From NCBI GenBank assembly GCA_029934775.1, contig JAOZLO010000216.1, forward strand, positions 1 to 5,506: DNA of 5,506 nucleotides, in the 5' to 3' direction. Shown in pieces: positions 1 through 5,426 of this stretch. Positions within the stretch are counted from its first letter, which is position 1. Every line of letters begins with the position of its first letter. The stretch is from Desulfocapsaceae bacterium (GTDB lineage Bacteria; Desulfobacterota; Desulfobulbia; Desulfobulbales; Desulfocapsaceae). Below the pieces are notes generated by a model. That model saw only the letters and a program-made list of their open reading frames with translations, was not told the origin of the DNA and did no database searches. Position numbers and translations under genes: made by a program.

Positions 1-1442
1 CCATTGCCCGTCAGGCAGATATCTTTTTGCAGATCAAGCCCGGTACCGATGGTGCTATGGCCTGGGGCCTGGCCCGTGAAATAATTAAATCCGGGACCAA
101 ATGCCGGGAATTCATCGACAACTTTAGCGTAGGCTATGATGAGTTTGCCGTCTATGCCGAGCGCTTTACTCCGGAATTGGTCGAAGCCGAAACCGGCCTT
201 GCCGCAGGAAAGCTGATCAAGGCCGCGGCTGCTATACTCGAAGCTGCTCCCAAAGTCGTCAACTACGTAGGAAATGGCCTGGAACATCATGAGAACGGCA
301 TCAACAATATTCGGGCAGTGGCCTGTCTGGACGGCCTGTTGGGCAGTGTAGACACCAAAGGTGGAAATTTCCTGCCAGAAGGTGCAGGCCTGAGAGATCT
401 GACACTTTATGAGGAGTTGCCTCTGCGAGATCTGAAACCCATCGGAGCCGACAAGTTCCCGGTCCTCTATGACTTCAGGCAAGAATGTCACACCATGATG
501 GCAATGGAAACTATTTTAAGTAATAAACCCTATCCTTTAAAAGGTATGGTGTTGACCGGTGCCAATCCGGTACTGACAAACCCCAACACCAAAAAAGTGA
601 TTCAGGCATTAAAGGCATTGGAGCTTTTTGTTGTCAGGGATTTTTGGATAACCGAAACCTCCGCACTGGCTGATTACATCATGCCAGCCGACACCTACCT
701 GGAACGCTCCGAGTTGCATTGCCATGGAGAGTACCAGCTCATCGGGCTCACACCCAAGATTGTCTCTTTCCCGCAATGCCAGGATGAATATATGTTCTGG
801 CGTGGTCTTGCCCATCGCCTGGGCGTGGGCAAGTACTTCCCCTGGAATTCGGAGGACGAGCTTAACGACTGGATACTTGCAGACTCGGGCCTTTCCAGAG
901 AGCAGCTTTTTGCGCACCCCCAAGGCTTTCAATACAAGCCCAAGCGGTATGAAAAATACCGTGATACCAAACTGAAGACACCAAGCGGTAAGTTCGAGTT
1001 TGCTTCTGAGTATCTGCGAGATTACGGCTATGAGTATCTGCCTGAATATATTCCACCCCGCTACATCAGTGATCCTGATCCGAAATATCCCATGGTGATG
1101 ATCACGGGAGCGCGCAAGGTGGTCTATTCTCATGGACGCTATCGCAACTTTCCTCGCACCCGCACGGCGGTGGCCGGGCCTGAAGTTGAATTACACCCGA
1201 ACGATGCAGAAAATCTTGGCGTTGAAAGTGGAGACCTTGTTACGGTGACCTCACTCATTGGATCTTTGGATATTCCTGCGATAGTAATGGAACCCAAGGA
1301 GATATTACGGGGGGTGATTCAAATTACCCATGGCTGGAAAGAGGCGAACGTAAATCTAATTACTCATGACCTGATAAACGATCCAATTGATGGCTTTCCA
1401 TTGATGAAGGCTGTGCAGGTGAGAGTAGAGAAAAAACGATAG
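1..1442 (+). CDS. Molybdopterin oxidoreductase (DMSO reductase family) catalytic subunit, 5'-truncated by window
   Basis: The frame is open from base 3, so the TTG at 27 is not the real start and the gene begins upstream of the window; about 479 C-terminal residues are visible. Family signatures: ADIFLQIKPGTDGAMAWGL at the left edge (typical bis-MGD cofactor-binding stretch), TGANPVLTNPNT near 556-591 and ALADYIMPADTYLERSE near 664-714 (molybdopterin domain), then TPSGKFEF near 979 and a C-terminal dinucleotide-binding domain from about 1083 (YPMVMITGARK) to THGWKEANVNLITHD near 1327-1371. The N-terminal 4Fe-4S motif and the residue that binds Mo/W lie outside the window, so the substrate cannot be read. 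The C-terminal HGW-EANVN / DPI-GFP pattern recalls acetylene-hydratase-like and thiosulfate/polysulfide-reductase-like members, but this family is too broad for a specific name. No clear terminator follows the TAG stop. Subcellular location is unknown because any Tat signal would be upstream. Confidence 0.93.
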   Translation, partial: IARQADIFLQIKPGTDGAMAWGLAREIIKSGTKCREFIDNFSVGYDEFAVYAERFTPELVEAETGLAAGKLIKAAAAILEAAPKVVNYVGNGLEHHENGINNIRAVACLDGLLGSVDTKGGNFLPEGAGLRDLTLYEELPLRDLKPIGADKFPVLYDFRQECHTMMAMETILSNKPYPLKGMVLTGANPVLTNPNTKKVIQALKALELFVVRDFWITETSALADYIMPADTYLERSELHCHGEYQLIGLTPKIVSFPQCQDEYMFWRGLAHRLGVGKYFPWNSEDELNDWILADSGLSREQLFAHPQGFQYKPKRYEKYRDTKLKTPSGKFEFASEYLRDYGYEYLPEYIPPRYISDPDPKYPMVMITGARKVVYSHGRYRNFPRTRTAVAGPEVELHPNDAENLGVESGDLVTVTSLIGSLDIPAIVMEPKEILRGVIQITHGWKEANVNLITHDLINDPIDGFPLMKAVQVRVEKKR

Positions 1443-1646
1443 ATCGAGGAAGAGAAAAAGAATAACGATTACATGCAGGAGGTAACCGTATTTAATCGGA
1501 TTTGAAACGTGATTACCACCAAACTAATATCGGTGACGGGGATCATGGCGAAATATCCAATTTAATTTCAGAAAGGCTGAGTTTGACAAATTTCTTATCC
1601 CGTATCTGTCTATGAGGGGGTAACATCTAAAATTGATTGAGGATAA
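1443..1646. other. Intergenic stretch without a recognisable gene
   Basis: This stretch separates the molybdoenzyme stop from the transposase-like frame. All three plus-strand frames are broken by stops; the longest start-led readings, such as GTG at 1509, stop within about 20 codons. It holds an orphan Shine-Dalgarno near its start (annotated separately). The part after about 1540 may be eroded DNA of the transposase that becomes readable downstream, but no motif proves this. I see no convincing hairpin terminator and no RNA gene. Confidence 0.5.
1477..1483 (+). promoter_or_regulatory. Orphan Shine-Dalgarno (AGGAGGT) with no start codon behind it
   Basis: AGGAGGT lies 35 bases after the molybdoenzyme stop, where a co-transcribed next gene would be expected to start. 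No ATG, GTG or TTG occurs at the usual 5-10 base distance (the bases are AACCGTATTTAATC). Inference: it is the leftover start of a downstream operon gene removed when transposon debris arrived. It could also be a chance purine-rich match. Confidence 0.3.
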
Positions 1647-1931
1647 TTGCATTTTGTTGACGGCAACAATAGCATACACACCCTGACGCAACAAGACCTG
1701 GGTACATGTAAGAATAATGTTGGGGCTAATGGGATGACGGCAGAACAAATGATTCGCGCTGCAATCATAAAACAAATCGGTGGCTATACACGTACCGGGA
1801 ATTTACTGCTCTGTGACGCCTCCCCTGATGGTCCGGCTTCGAAGGTTGCTGATGTTGCCGCAGCGCTTGGGGTTACCAGTCGAACTGTCGAGCAATTAAA
1901 AAGAGAATTTGTAAAGTACAGTACACATTAA
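1647..1931 (+). pseudogene. Fused transposase remnants (ISNCY-like piece joined to IS630-like helix-turn-helix piece)
   Basis: A 94-codon frame begins directly after an in-frame TAA with only a TTG available and no good ribosome site, so it is probably not an expressed gene. Its middle (about 1726-1785) reads NGMTAEQMIRAAIIKQIGGY, which resembles the N-terminal NGMTAEQVLRAAIVKQ block of ISNCY-type transposases. From about 1789 it reads RTGNLLLCDASPDGP followed by KVADVAAALGVTSRTVEQLKREFV. This resembles the N-terminal helix-turn-helix of IS630-family transposases, which commonly show RA-x-LLL-CD-x-SPDGP and a VADVAEALGVS-RTV-x-x-x-K-x-RFV pattern. The two motifs belong to different families, so the frame looks like a join of two IS fragments near GGY/TRT. 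Catalytic DDE regions are absent. It ends 21 bases before the racemase start. Family recognition is from memory of the motifs. Confidence 0.55.
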
Positions 1932-1940
1932 GAAAGGAAC

Positions 1941-1946
1941 AGGAGG
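1941..1946 (+). promoter_or_regulatory. Ribosome binding site of the racemase-family gene
   Basis: A consensus AGGAGG sits 6 bases before the ATG at 1953 and fixes this start. It lies just after the stop of the transposase fragment, so the site probably belongs to original racemase-locus DNA and marks where the transposon debris ends. Confidence 0.85.
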
Positions 1947-2560
1947 AATAATATGGTAGCAAAGGGCGGGAAACGATATTACGGCGAATCTTTGGGAATT
2001 GCACTCCTTGATCAGCTGGACTCTCAGGCATTAATTCCTGGAAATGTAGGAAATGCCAGTACCTATGATTTTCCTGTAAGACTGAAGAGTATACCTGGGC
2101 TCCACGACAATCCTTATGCGCCAGTGAAGAATGAAAATGGAGACTATACACCTGATGTCCAGGCTACCGTAAACACTGTAAAGGAACTGGAAGCAGATGG
2201 AGTACGCGCGGTAGTTATGTCTTGTGGATTTTTTTCTGTAGTCCAGGAGGTCTTAACTGATGAGGTTCAAATCCCGGTATTTTCCTCCCCTCTCCTCCTG
2301 GTCCCTCTGATTTCCAGGCTTATCGGTCGAAAACAGAAAGTAGGAATAATCACAGCTTCCAAAGATAGACTTACACAGGATTTTCTAACTCCTGTCGGAA
2401 TTGACGATTCTATCCCTTATATAGTAGCAGGGCTGGAACCATCAACGGAATTCTACGCCTGTTTTATGGGTGGAACCAAACTCGATCTCGACGTGGAAAA
2501 ATTGAGAACCGAAGTTGTAGATATCGCAGTAAATTTTGTAAAGGAAAATCCGGATATAGG

Positions 2561-2577
2561 TGTTACGTTGCAGTACC
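2561..2577 (+). repeat. Left terminal inverted repeat of the MITE
   Basis: TGTTACGTTGCAGTACC pairs with the complement of 2828-2844 with one mismatch (G/A at base 13). It starts immediately after the ATAGG duplication at 2556-2560. Confidence 0.9.
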
Positions 2578-2612
2578 AATGACACGAATATCTGATTCTG
2601 TTGCAACCAAAA

Positions 2613-2624
2613 TGTCACGTTGCA
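2613..2624 (+). repeat. Subterminal copy of the MITE end motif
   Basis: TGTCACGTTGCA repeats the first 12 bases of the element end (TGTTACGTTGCA) with one change, in the same orientation, 52 bases inward. A further GTTGCA is at 2600-2605, and an inverted one (TGCAAC) is at 2809-2814 near the right end. These may be additional transposase-binding sites; this is inference from spacing and repetition only. Confidence 0.5.
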
Positions 2625-2827
2625 TTTACACTGGCAAGGCGAGTTTCTGGATCACTGCCAGATTAAAGGTATGATATTTTTTTCTAACCAGCCTTTTTGA
2701 ATGATTTGAAACGACAAAAAGCCGTTCCAGTCATTCTGCCTATAGGGTTCCCTCGGAACGGAACAGTCATTATTTCCAATGCCTCCAGACTCACCATGCC
2801 ACGGAATATGCAACTGCAAAAGCCTGG

Positions 2828-2844
2828 GGTATTGCAACGTAACA
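2828..2844 (-). repeat. Right terminal inverted repeat of the MITE
   Basis: GGTATTGCAACGTAACA is the inverted partner of the left end and is followed immediately by the second ATAGG at 2845-2849, after which the racemase coding sequence continues. Confidence 0.9.
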
Positions 2845-3093
2845 ATAGGCGCACTCCTTTTGGAATGCAGCGATCTTCCACCTTTCGCCGCAGATATTCA
2901 GGAAGCTGTAGGACTGCCGGTATTCGATTTCATAACCTTTGTAAATACCATTCATAATGCTGTTGTTCAAACACCGTACAGAGGTTTTTTATAGAAAGGA
3001 GAGGGTTTTGTCACAAAGTTTTCATAAAAGTTGAATTTCCCCTTTTCCCAGTGCAACTATGCTGCCGAAGAGTAGAAAGTTTTCGCTAAAATT

Positions 3094-3186
3094 TTAAACG
3101 TAGATATCCAGCTCAACATTGTTGTTGAGATACTCCACCTGACGGATTTCAATGGAGGTGACGTTCTCGTTATTATACTCTTCTAG
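3094..3186 (-). pseudogene. IS6-family transposase fragment, C-terminal part
   Basis: Read on the minus strand, this piece gives EEYNNENVTSIEIRQVEYLN followed by NNVELDIYV and a TAA at 3094-3096. IS6-family proteins carry IEIRQVKYLNNIVEQDHR here, with the glutamate of VEQDH as the third catalytic residue. The glutamate is kept (VELD) but the DHR-x-KR continuation is replaced by a few residues and a stop, so the C-terminus is truncated or deleted. It is the downstream half of the gene whose upstream half lies at 5167-5326, 2 kb away across the nested IS. Confidence 0.78.
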
Positions 3187-3209
3187 CCCGAGTTTCCTAG
3201 TTATAAATG
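3187..3209 (+). repeat. Left terminal inverted repeat of the IS1634-like element
   Basis: The first 17 bases (CCCGAGTTTCCTAGTTA) pair perfectly with the right end; 21 of 23 bases match in total. It abuts CTAG at 3183-3186. Confidence 0.88.
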
Positions 3210-3258
3210 CGAATCGCGCTTAATGTACTGAAAACACAGGAGAAACATGCCTCTGCGG

Positions 3259-3341
3259 ACTATGCCCTAAAAATAACACCCGTAAAGCCACCTGAAAGCC
3301 TGTAATAATAAGCTTGTAAGTTTATTTACTATGCCCTAAAA
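3259..3341 (+). repeat. Paired 14-bp direct repeats ACTATGCCCTAAAA in the IS leader
   Basis: Identical 14-base copies lie at 3259-3272 and 3328-3341, 69 bases apart and both upstream of the transposase. A shorter copy, CTATGCCCTAAA, lies inside the coding region at 3607-3618. The core CCCTAAAA occurs again in inverted form (TTTTAGGG) at 5084-5091, overlapping the transposase stop. The second leader copy overlaps the proposed -10 box. A binding site for the transposase or a host factor is possible, but nothing here proves it. Confidence 0.6.
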
Positions 3342-3342
3342 T
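3314..3342 (+). promoter_or_regulatory. Possible transposase promoter
   Basis: TTGTAA at 3314-3319 and TAAAAT at 3337-3342 are separated by 17 bases, a good sigma-A-type layout. It would start transcription around 3349, just ahead of the RBS. The -10 is contained in the repeated ACTATGCCCTAAAA(T) motif, so anything binding the repeat would block it. Prediction from spacing and similarity only. Confidence 0.4.
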
Positions 3343-3366
3343 GTAGCAAACAACACGGGAGGGCAT

Positions 3367-5094
3367 ATGGAGAGACTGGAAGCAAAAAAAATCAATGGAC
3401 GAACTTATTACTATTATTCTGAGTGGGCATGGACTGACGGTAAATGCCGCAGGGTATGGCAAAAATACCTGGGAACACTAAAGAATATTGTAAAAGCAGT
3501 GGACGGAGGGCCAGCGCCGCTTTGTGCAGAAATTTTCCAGTGGGGATTGCCGATCACCTTGTGGAAAGAATGCTGCACTGCTGAGATTGTACAAAATGTT
3601 GACAATCTATGCCCTAAACGTAACCAGGGGTTGAGTATTGGTGAGTATCTCGTCATTGCTGCCATTAACCGAGCAGTATGTCCAAGCAGTAAGCGGTCAA
3701 TGTGGAAATGGTTTTCACAAACAGCATTACTCAGAGAATTCCAGAATGTTTCCAAATCTTCTCTGACATCACAGCGGTTCTGGGACCATATGGATAAGAT
3801 TAATGCTGAAACAGCATTGTCTATCTGGAAAAATATTTTGAAAGGAGTTGCCAAAAGAGAAAAAGTCAATTTGTCTTCAGTCTCCTACGATGGAACAAAT
3901 TTTTATACATTTATCGATACGTTTAATGTTCGATGTGAAATTGCCAAACGTGGAAAAAACAAGCAGGGACGAAATAATCTTCGGCAAGTTAATTATGCCC
4001 TTTTTTGCTGCGAAGATGGGAAGATCCCCTTATTCTTCGATACATACGACGGAAACCGTAATGATGCGAAACAGTTTCCGTTGATGTTGGAAAATTTTCA
4101 TGCTTTTCTTAAGGATGTAACGGGAAAAGAACAAAATATACCTCAGACTACTCTCATTTTTGACAAAGGGAATAACTCCATAGATAATTTTGCATTACTT
4201 GATTCGTTGGATGTGAATTTTGTAGGGTCTGTTAAACTCGGCGGGCATAAAGATCTTGTTCAAGTAGCCAACGATTCCTCCGTGTTCAAACCAGCCAAGG
4301 GAAATAAACTAAAAGGAACAAAATCTTTCCAGGTGTGGAAGAAGGTCTATGGGTGTGAAAGAACACTTGTGGTCACATACAATCAGAATTTATTTAATGC
4401 TCAGTGGCTTACGCTCCAAAATGATATAAGCAAATCGACTCAAAACTTAGCGATACTGCAACAGAAGTTGGAAGATCGTGCTAATGGCGTAATAAAAAGA
4501 GGGAAGGCTCCAACTGTCGATTCCGTACAAAGACAATGTTCCAAGTATCTTAAACGTCAACATCTGAAACATGTTATAAACATTGAGATTACGACAACTT
4601 CAACAAATGTTCCAAAATTGGATTACAAAATCGACAATGATGCTCTTCATGACCTTTCCAAGACTTATCTTGGCAAGAATATTCTCATTACCAATCGCGA
4701 AGATTGGGATGATACAAAGATAATTACAGCATATCGCAGCCAATTTTTGATTGAAGATGTGTTTAAAGAAATGAAAGATCGCAGTACTGGCAATTGGTGG
4801 CCAATGCTACATTGGACAGATTCCAAAATTAAGGTACATGGCCTCTATTGCACGATTGCAGTTCTTATTAGAGCATTAATGGCACGGCGAGTTGCACAAA
4901 CAGGACTTCGTCTGCCCATGAAACGTATCCTGCTGGAATTAGATGGAATTAGAGAAGTCATTAATATTTATCCACGAAAAGGCAGACAGAAAGTTGCCCG
5001 GAAGCAATCTGTGTTGAGTAAATTGTCTGAGACTCAAGAACAATTAATGTCAGTTTTACAACTCAAACATGGAGAAAACAGTGTTTTAGGGTAA
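3367..5094 (+). CDS. IS4-superfamily (IS1634-like) DDE transposase, intact
   Basis: This 575-residue protein cuts and joins the ends of the IS in which it lies. The ATG at 3367 follows GGGAGGG (3357-3363) at a short distance, and no better start exists. The N-terminus has the family hallmark GRTYYYYSEWAW (residues 11-22) and CRRVWQKYLG (27-36). The RNase H-like catalytic core shows the expected triad: D175 in SYDGTNFYTF, D266 in IFDKGNNSIDNF, and E463 in YRSQFLIEDVFKEMK, where the E-x6-K pair (E463, K470) is the IS4-type signature. The long span between D266 and E463 fits the insertion domain typical of the superfamily. Full length, no frameshift, and correct position between matching terminal repeats indicate a probably functional gene. 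Assignment to IS1634 rather than a sister group comes from motif memory. Confidence 0.93.
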   Translation: MERLEAKKINGRTYYYYSEWAWTDGKCRRVWQKYLGTLKNIVKAVDGGPAPLCAEIFQWGLPITLWKECCTAEIVQNVDNLCPKRNQGLSIGEYLVIAAINRAVCPSSKRSMWKWFSQTALLREFQNVSKSSLTSQRFWDHMDKINAETALSIWKNILKGVAKREKVNLSSVSYDGTNFYTFIDTFNVRCEIAKRGKNKQGRNNLRQVNYALFCCEDGKIPLFFDTYDGNRNDAKQFPLMLENFHAFLKDVTGKEQNIPQTTLIFDKGNNSIDNFALLDSLDVNFVGSVKLGGHKDLVQVANDSSVFKPAKGNKLKGTKSFQVWKKVYGCERTLVVTYNQNLFNAQWLTLQNDISKSTQNLAILQQKLEDRANGVIKRGKAPTVDSVQRQCSKYLKRQHLKHVINIEITTTSTNVPKLDYKIDNDALHDLSKTYLGKNILITNREDWDDTKIITAYRSQFLIEDVFKEMKDRSTGNWWPMLHWTDSKIKVHGLYCTIAVLIRALMARRVAQTGLRLPMKRILLELDGIREVINIYPRKGRQKVARKQSVLSKLSETQEQLMSVLQLKHGENSVLG

Positions 5095-5143
5095 GGAGCT
5101 GGGCTGATTAACGTGCTGTAAATACTTTAAATATAGAGCTGTT

Positions 5144-5166
5144 CTTTTGTAACTAGGAAACTCGGG
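5144..5166 (-). repeat. Right terminal inverted repeat of the IS1634-like element
   Basis: TAACTAGGAAACTCGGG at 5150-5166 is the perfect inverted partner of the left end. The second CTAG follows at 5167-5170. The repeat starts 50 bases after the transposase stop. Confidence 0.88.
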
Positions 5167-5326
5167 CTAGAGCAGACTTGTTAGCAGCACTCCCATCGAT
5201 GGTGATTCTTTCGAGAACTCCATTGTTGCCGATTGCTTTGATCAAGATTTGTTTGGCGGCCAGTTTGTCTCGGTTCTTGGTCAGCAAGAAGTGGATACTT
5301 TTCAAGAGTGAATTACCGAACCTAAA
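5167..5326 (-). pseudogene. IS6-family transposase fragment, central part
   Basis: Read on the minus strand, this piece gives FGNSLLKSIHFLLTKNRDKL, then AAKQILIKAIGNNG and ITIDGSAANKSA. This matches the central catalytic region of IS6-family transposases (typically DFLLT-x-x-RD-x-x-AAK-x-FL-x-KA, then I-x-x-D-x-x-x-A). The D of ITIDGS is probably the second catalytic aspartate. The frame is closed upstream by a TAA at 5327-5329, and the N-terminal DNA-binding domain and first aspartate are missing. It is broken at its downstream side by the nested IS at the CTAG duplication. Across the repaired junction it continues as SALEEYNNEN into 3094-3186. Confidence 0.8.
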
Positions 5327-5426
5327 TTACATACATCAGGACAACCCAAGGCTGGTTATTCTTTGTCGTCGTTCTGGATTTTTACTGTAGACATGGTAAG
5401 AAAGTTTTATGAACTTTGTATGACCC

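Larger units (their letters stand above)
2561..2844. mobile_element. 284-bp non-autonomous MITE-like element in the racemase gene
   Basis: The element has 17-bp terminal inverted repeats (TGTTACGTTGCAGTACC at 2561-2577; the complement of 2828-2844 reads TGTTACGTTGCAATACC, 16/17 match). It is flanked by perfect 5-bp direct repeats ATAGG (2556-2560 and 2845-2849). Its removal with one ATAGG restores the host gene frame, which independently proves the boundaries. No open frame inside resembles a protein, so it must depend on a transposase supplied elsewhere. Repeated GTTGCA motifs lie inside the ends. TGT...ACA ends with 5-bp duplications are known for Tn7, Mu, Tn552/Tn5053 and many IS21-family elements. 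The ends do not match those of the IS1634-like element downstream. Small internal hairpins occur at 2631-2661 and 2722-2761. The parent family is not identified. Confidence 0.88.
1953..2994 (+). pseudogene. Asp/Glu racemase superfamily gene, interrupted by a 284-bp element
   Basis: The first part (1953-2560) starts at an ATG with a consensus RBS and encodes 202 complete codons of an Asp/Glu/hydantoin racemase-type enzyme, a cofactor-free two-cysteine family. The first catalytic cysteine is visible in VVMSCGFF (C91), followed by the PVFSSPLLLVPLI and KVGIITAS strands. At 2561 a mobile element enters; the frame then runs into TGA at 2580-2582, adding a false tail (VTLQYQ, 209 aa in total). The rest resumes at 2850 as ALLLECSDLPPFAADIQ with the second cysteine (C209 if rejoined), then GLPVFDFITFVNTIHNAVV and a TAG at 2992-2994. 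Removing 2561-2844 plus one ATAGG copy gives exactly 753 nt, 250 residues, the usual family size. As it stands the product lacks the second catalytic cysteine and the C-terminal segment, so it should be inactive. Substrate is unknown; relatives act on aspartate, glutamate, hydantoins, maleate or arylmalonates. Confidence 0.9.
3187..5166 (+). mobile_element. Complete IS4-superfamily (IS1634-like) insertion sequence, 1980 bp
   Basis: The ends are inverted repeats: CCCGAGTTTCCTAGTTA at 3187-3203 equals the complement of 5150-5166 with no mismatch, and similarity runs on to 23 bp (21 matches). CTAG flanks both ends (3183-3186 and 5167-5170) and is taken as the target duplication, because deleting the IS and one CTAG restores the IS6-type transposase frame (KSA-LEE-YNN). 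It carries one intact transposase gene (3367-5094), a 180-base leader with internal repeats, and a 72-base tail. With matched ends and an intact gene it may still be active. A 4-bp duplication is shorter than the 5-6 bp usually associated with IS1634 members, so the subgroup needs comparison. Confidence 0.88.
3004..5426 (-). mobile_element. Decayed IS6-family element, split by a nested IS1634-like insertion
   Basis: Two flanking segments (about 3004-3186 and 5167-5426) together make about 440 bp of IS6-type DNA on the minus strand. The left end GGTTTTGTCACAAAG at 3004-3018 resembles the GGTTCTGTTGCAAAG ends known in this family. A partly matching inverted sequence (GGGTCATACAAAGTTCATAAAA on the minus strand) ends at 5426; aligning the two ends needs small gaps, so the right boundary is uncertain. 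Full IS6 elements are about 0.7-0.9 kb, so roughly half is lost, including the transposase N-terminus and probably part of its C-terminus. No 8-bp target duplication is visible around the outer ends. Confidence 0.55.

Noticed and set aside
27..29. TTG at 27 as the start of the molybdoenzyme
   Set aside because: The frame stays open to base 3 with family-like residues (IARQADIF) before it and there is no ribosome site, so the gene continues upstream of the window.
609..1133. A 174-codon minus-strand open frame
   Set aside because: It lies entirely antisense to the well-conserved molybdoenzyme coding sequence and has no recognisable motif; it is a shadow frame.
2744..2753. Terminator or regulatory hairpin in the MITE (AGGGTTCCCT within a CCGTTCC/GGAACGG pair)
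   Set aside because: Stems are short, loops are long and no U-run follows; it is recorded only as internal structure of the element.
2560..2850. Programmed frameshift, intron or intein in the racemase gene
   Set aside because: Inverted terminal repeats plus a perfect 5-bp target duplication identify a DNA transposon insertion; there is no intron-like conserved structure or intein coding sequence.
2652..2881. Small minus-strand open frames inside and beyond the MITE
   Set aside because: They straddle the MITE/racemase boundary, have no ribosome site or family resemblance, and the element boundaries explain the region better.
3259..3618. CRISPR-like array from the repeated CTATGCCCTAAA motif
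   Set aside because: The copies are too short (12-14 bp) and the spacing too uneven (69 and 279 bases), and one lies inside the transposase gene.
3414..3869. A 151-codon minus-strand open frame
   Set aside because: It is antisense to the intact transposase and shows no protein-family features.
5178..5390. A 70-codon plus-strand open frame
   Set aside because: The opposite strand of the same bases encodes a clear IS6-type transposase fragment; the plus frame is a shadow.
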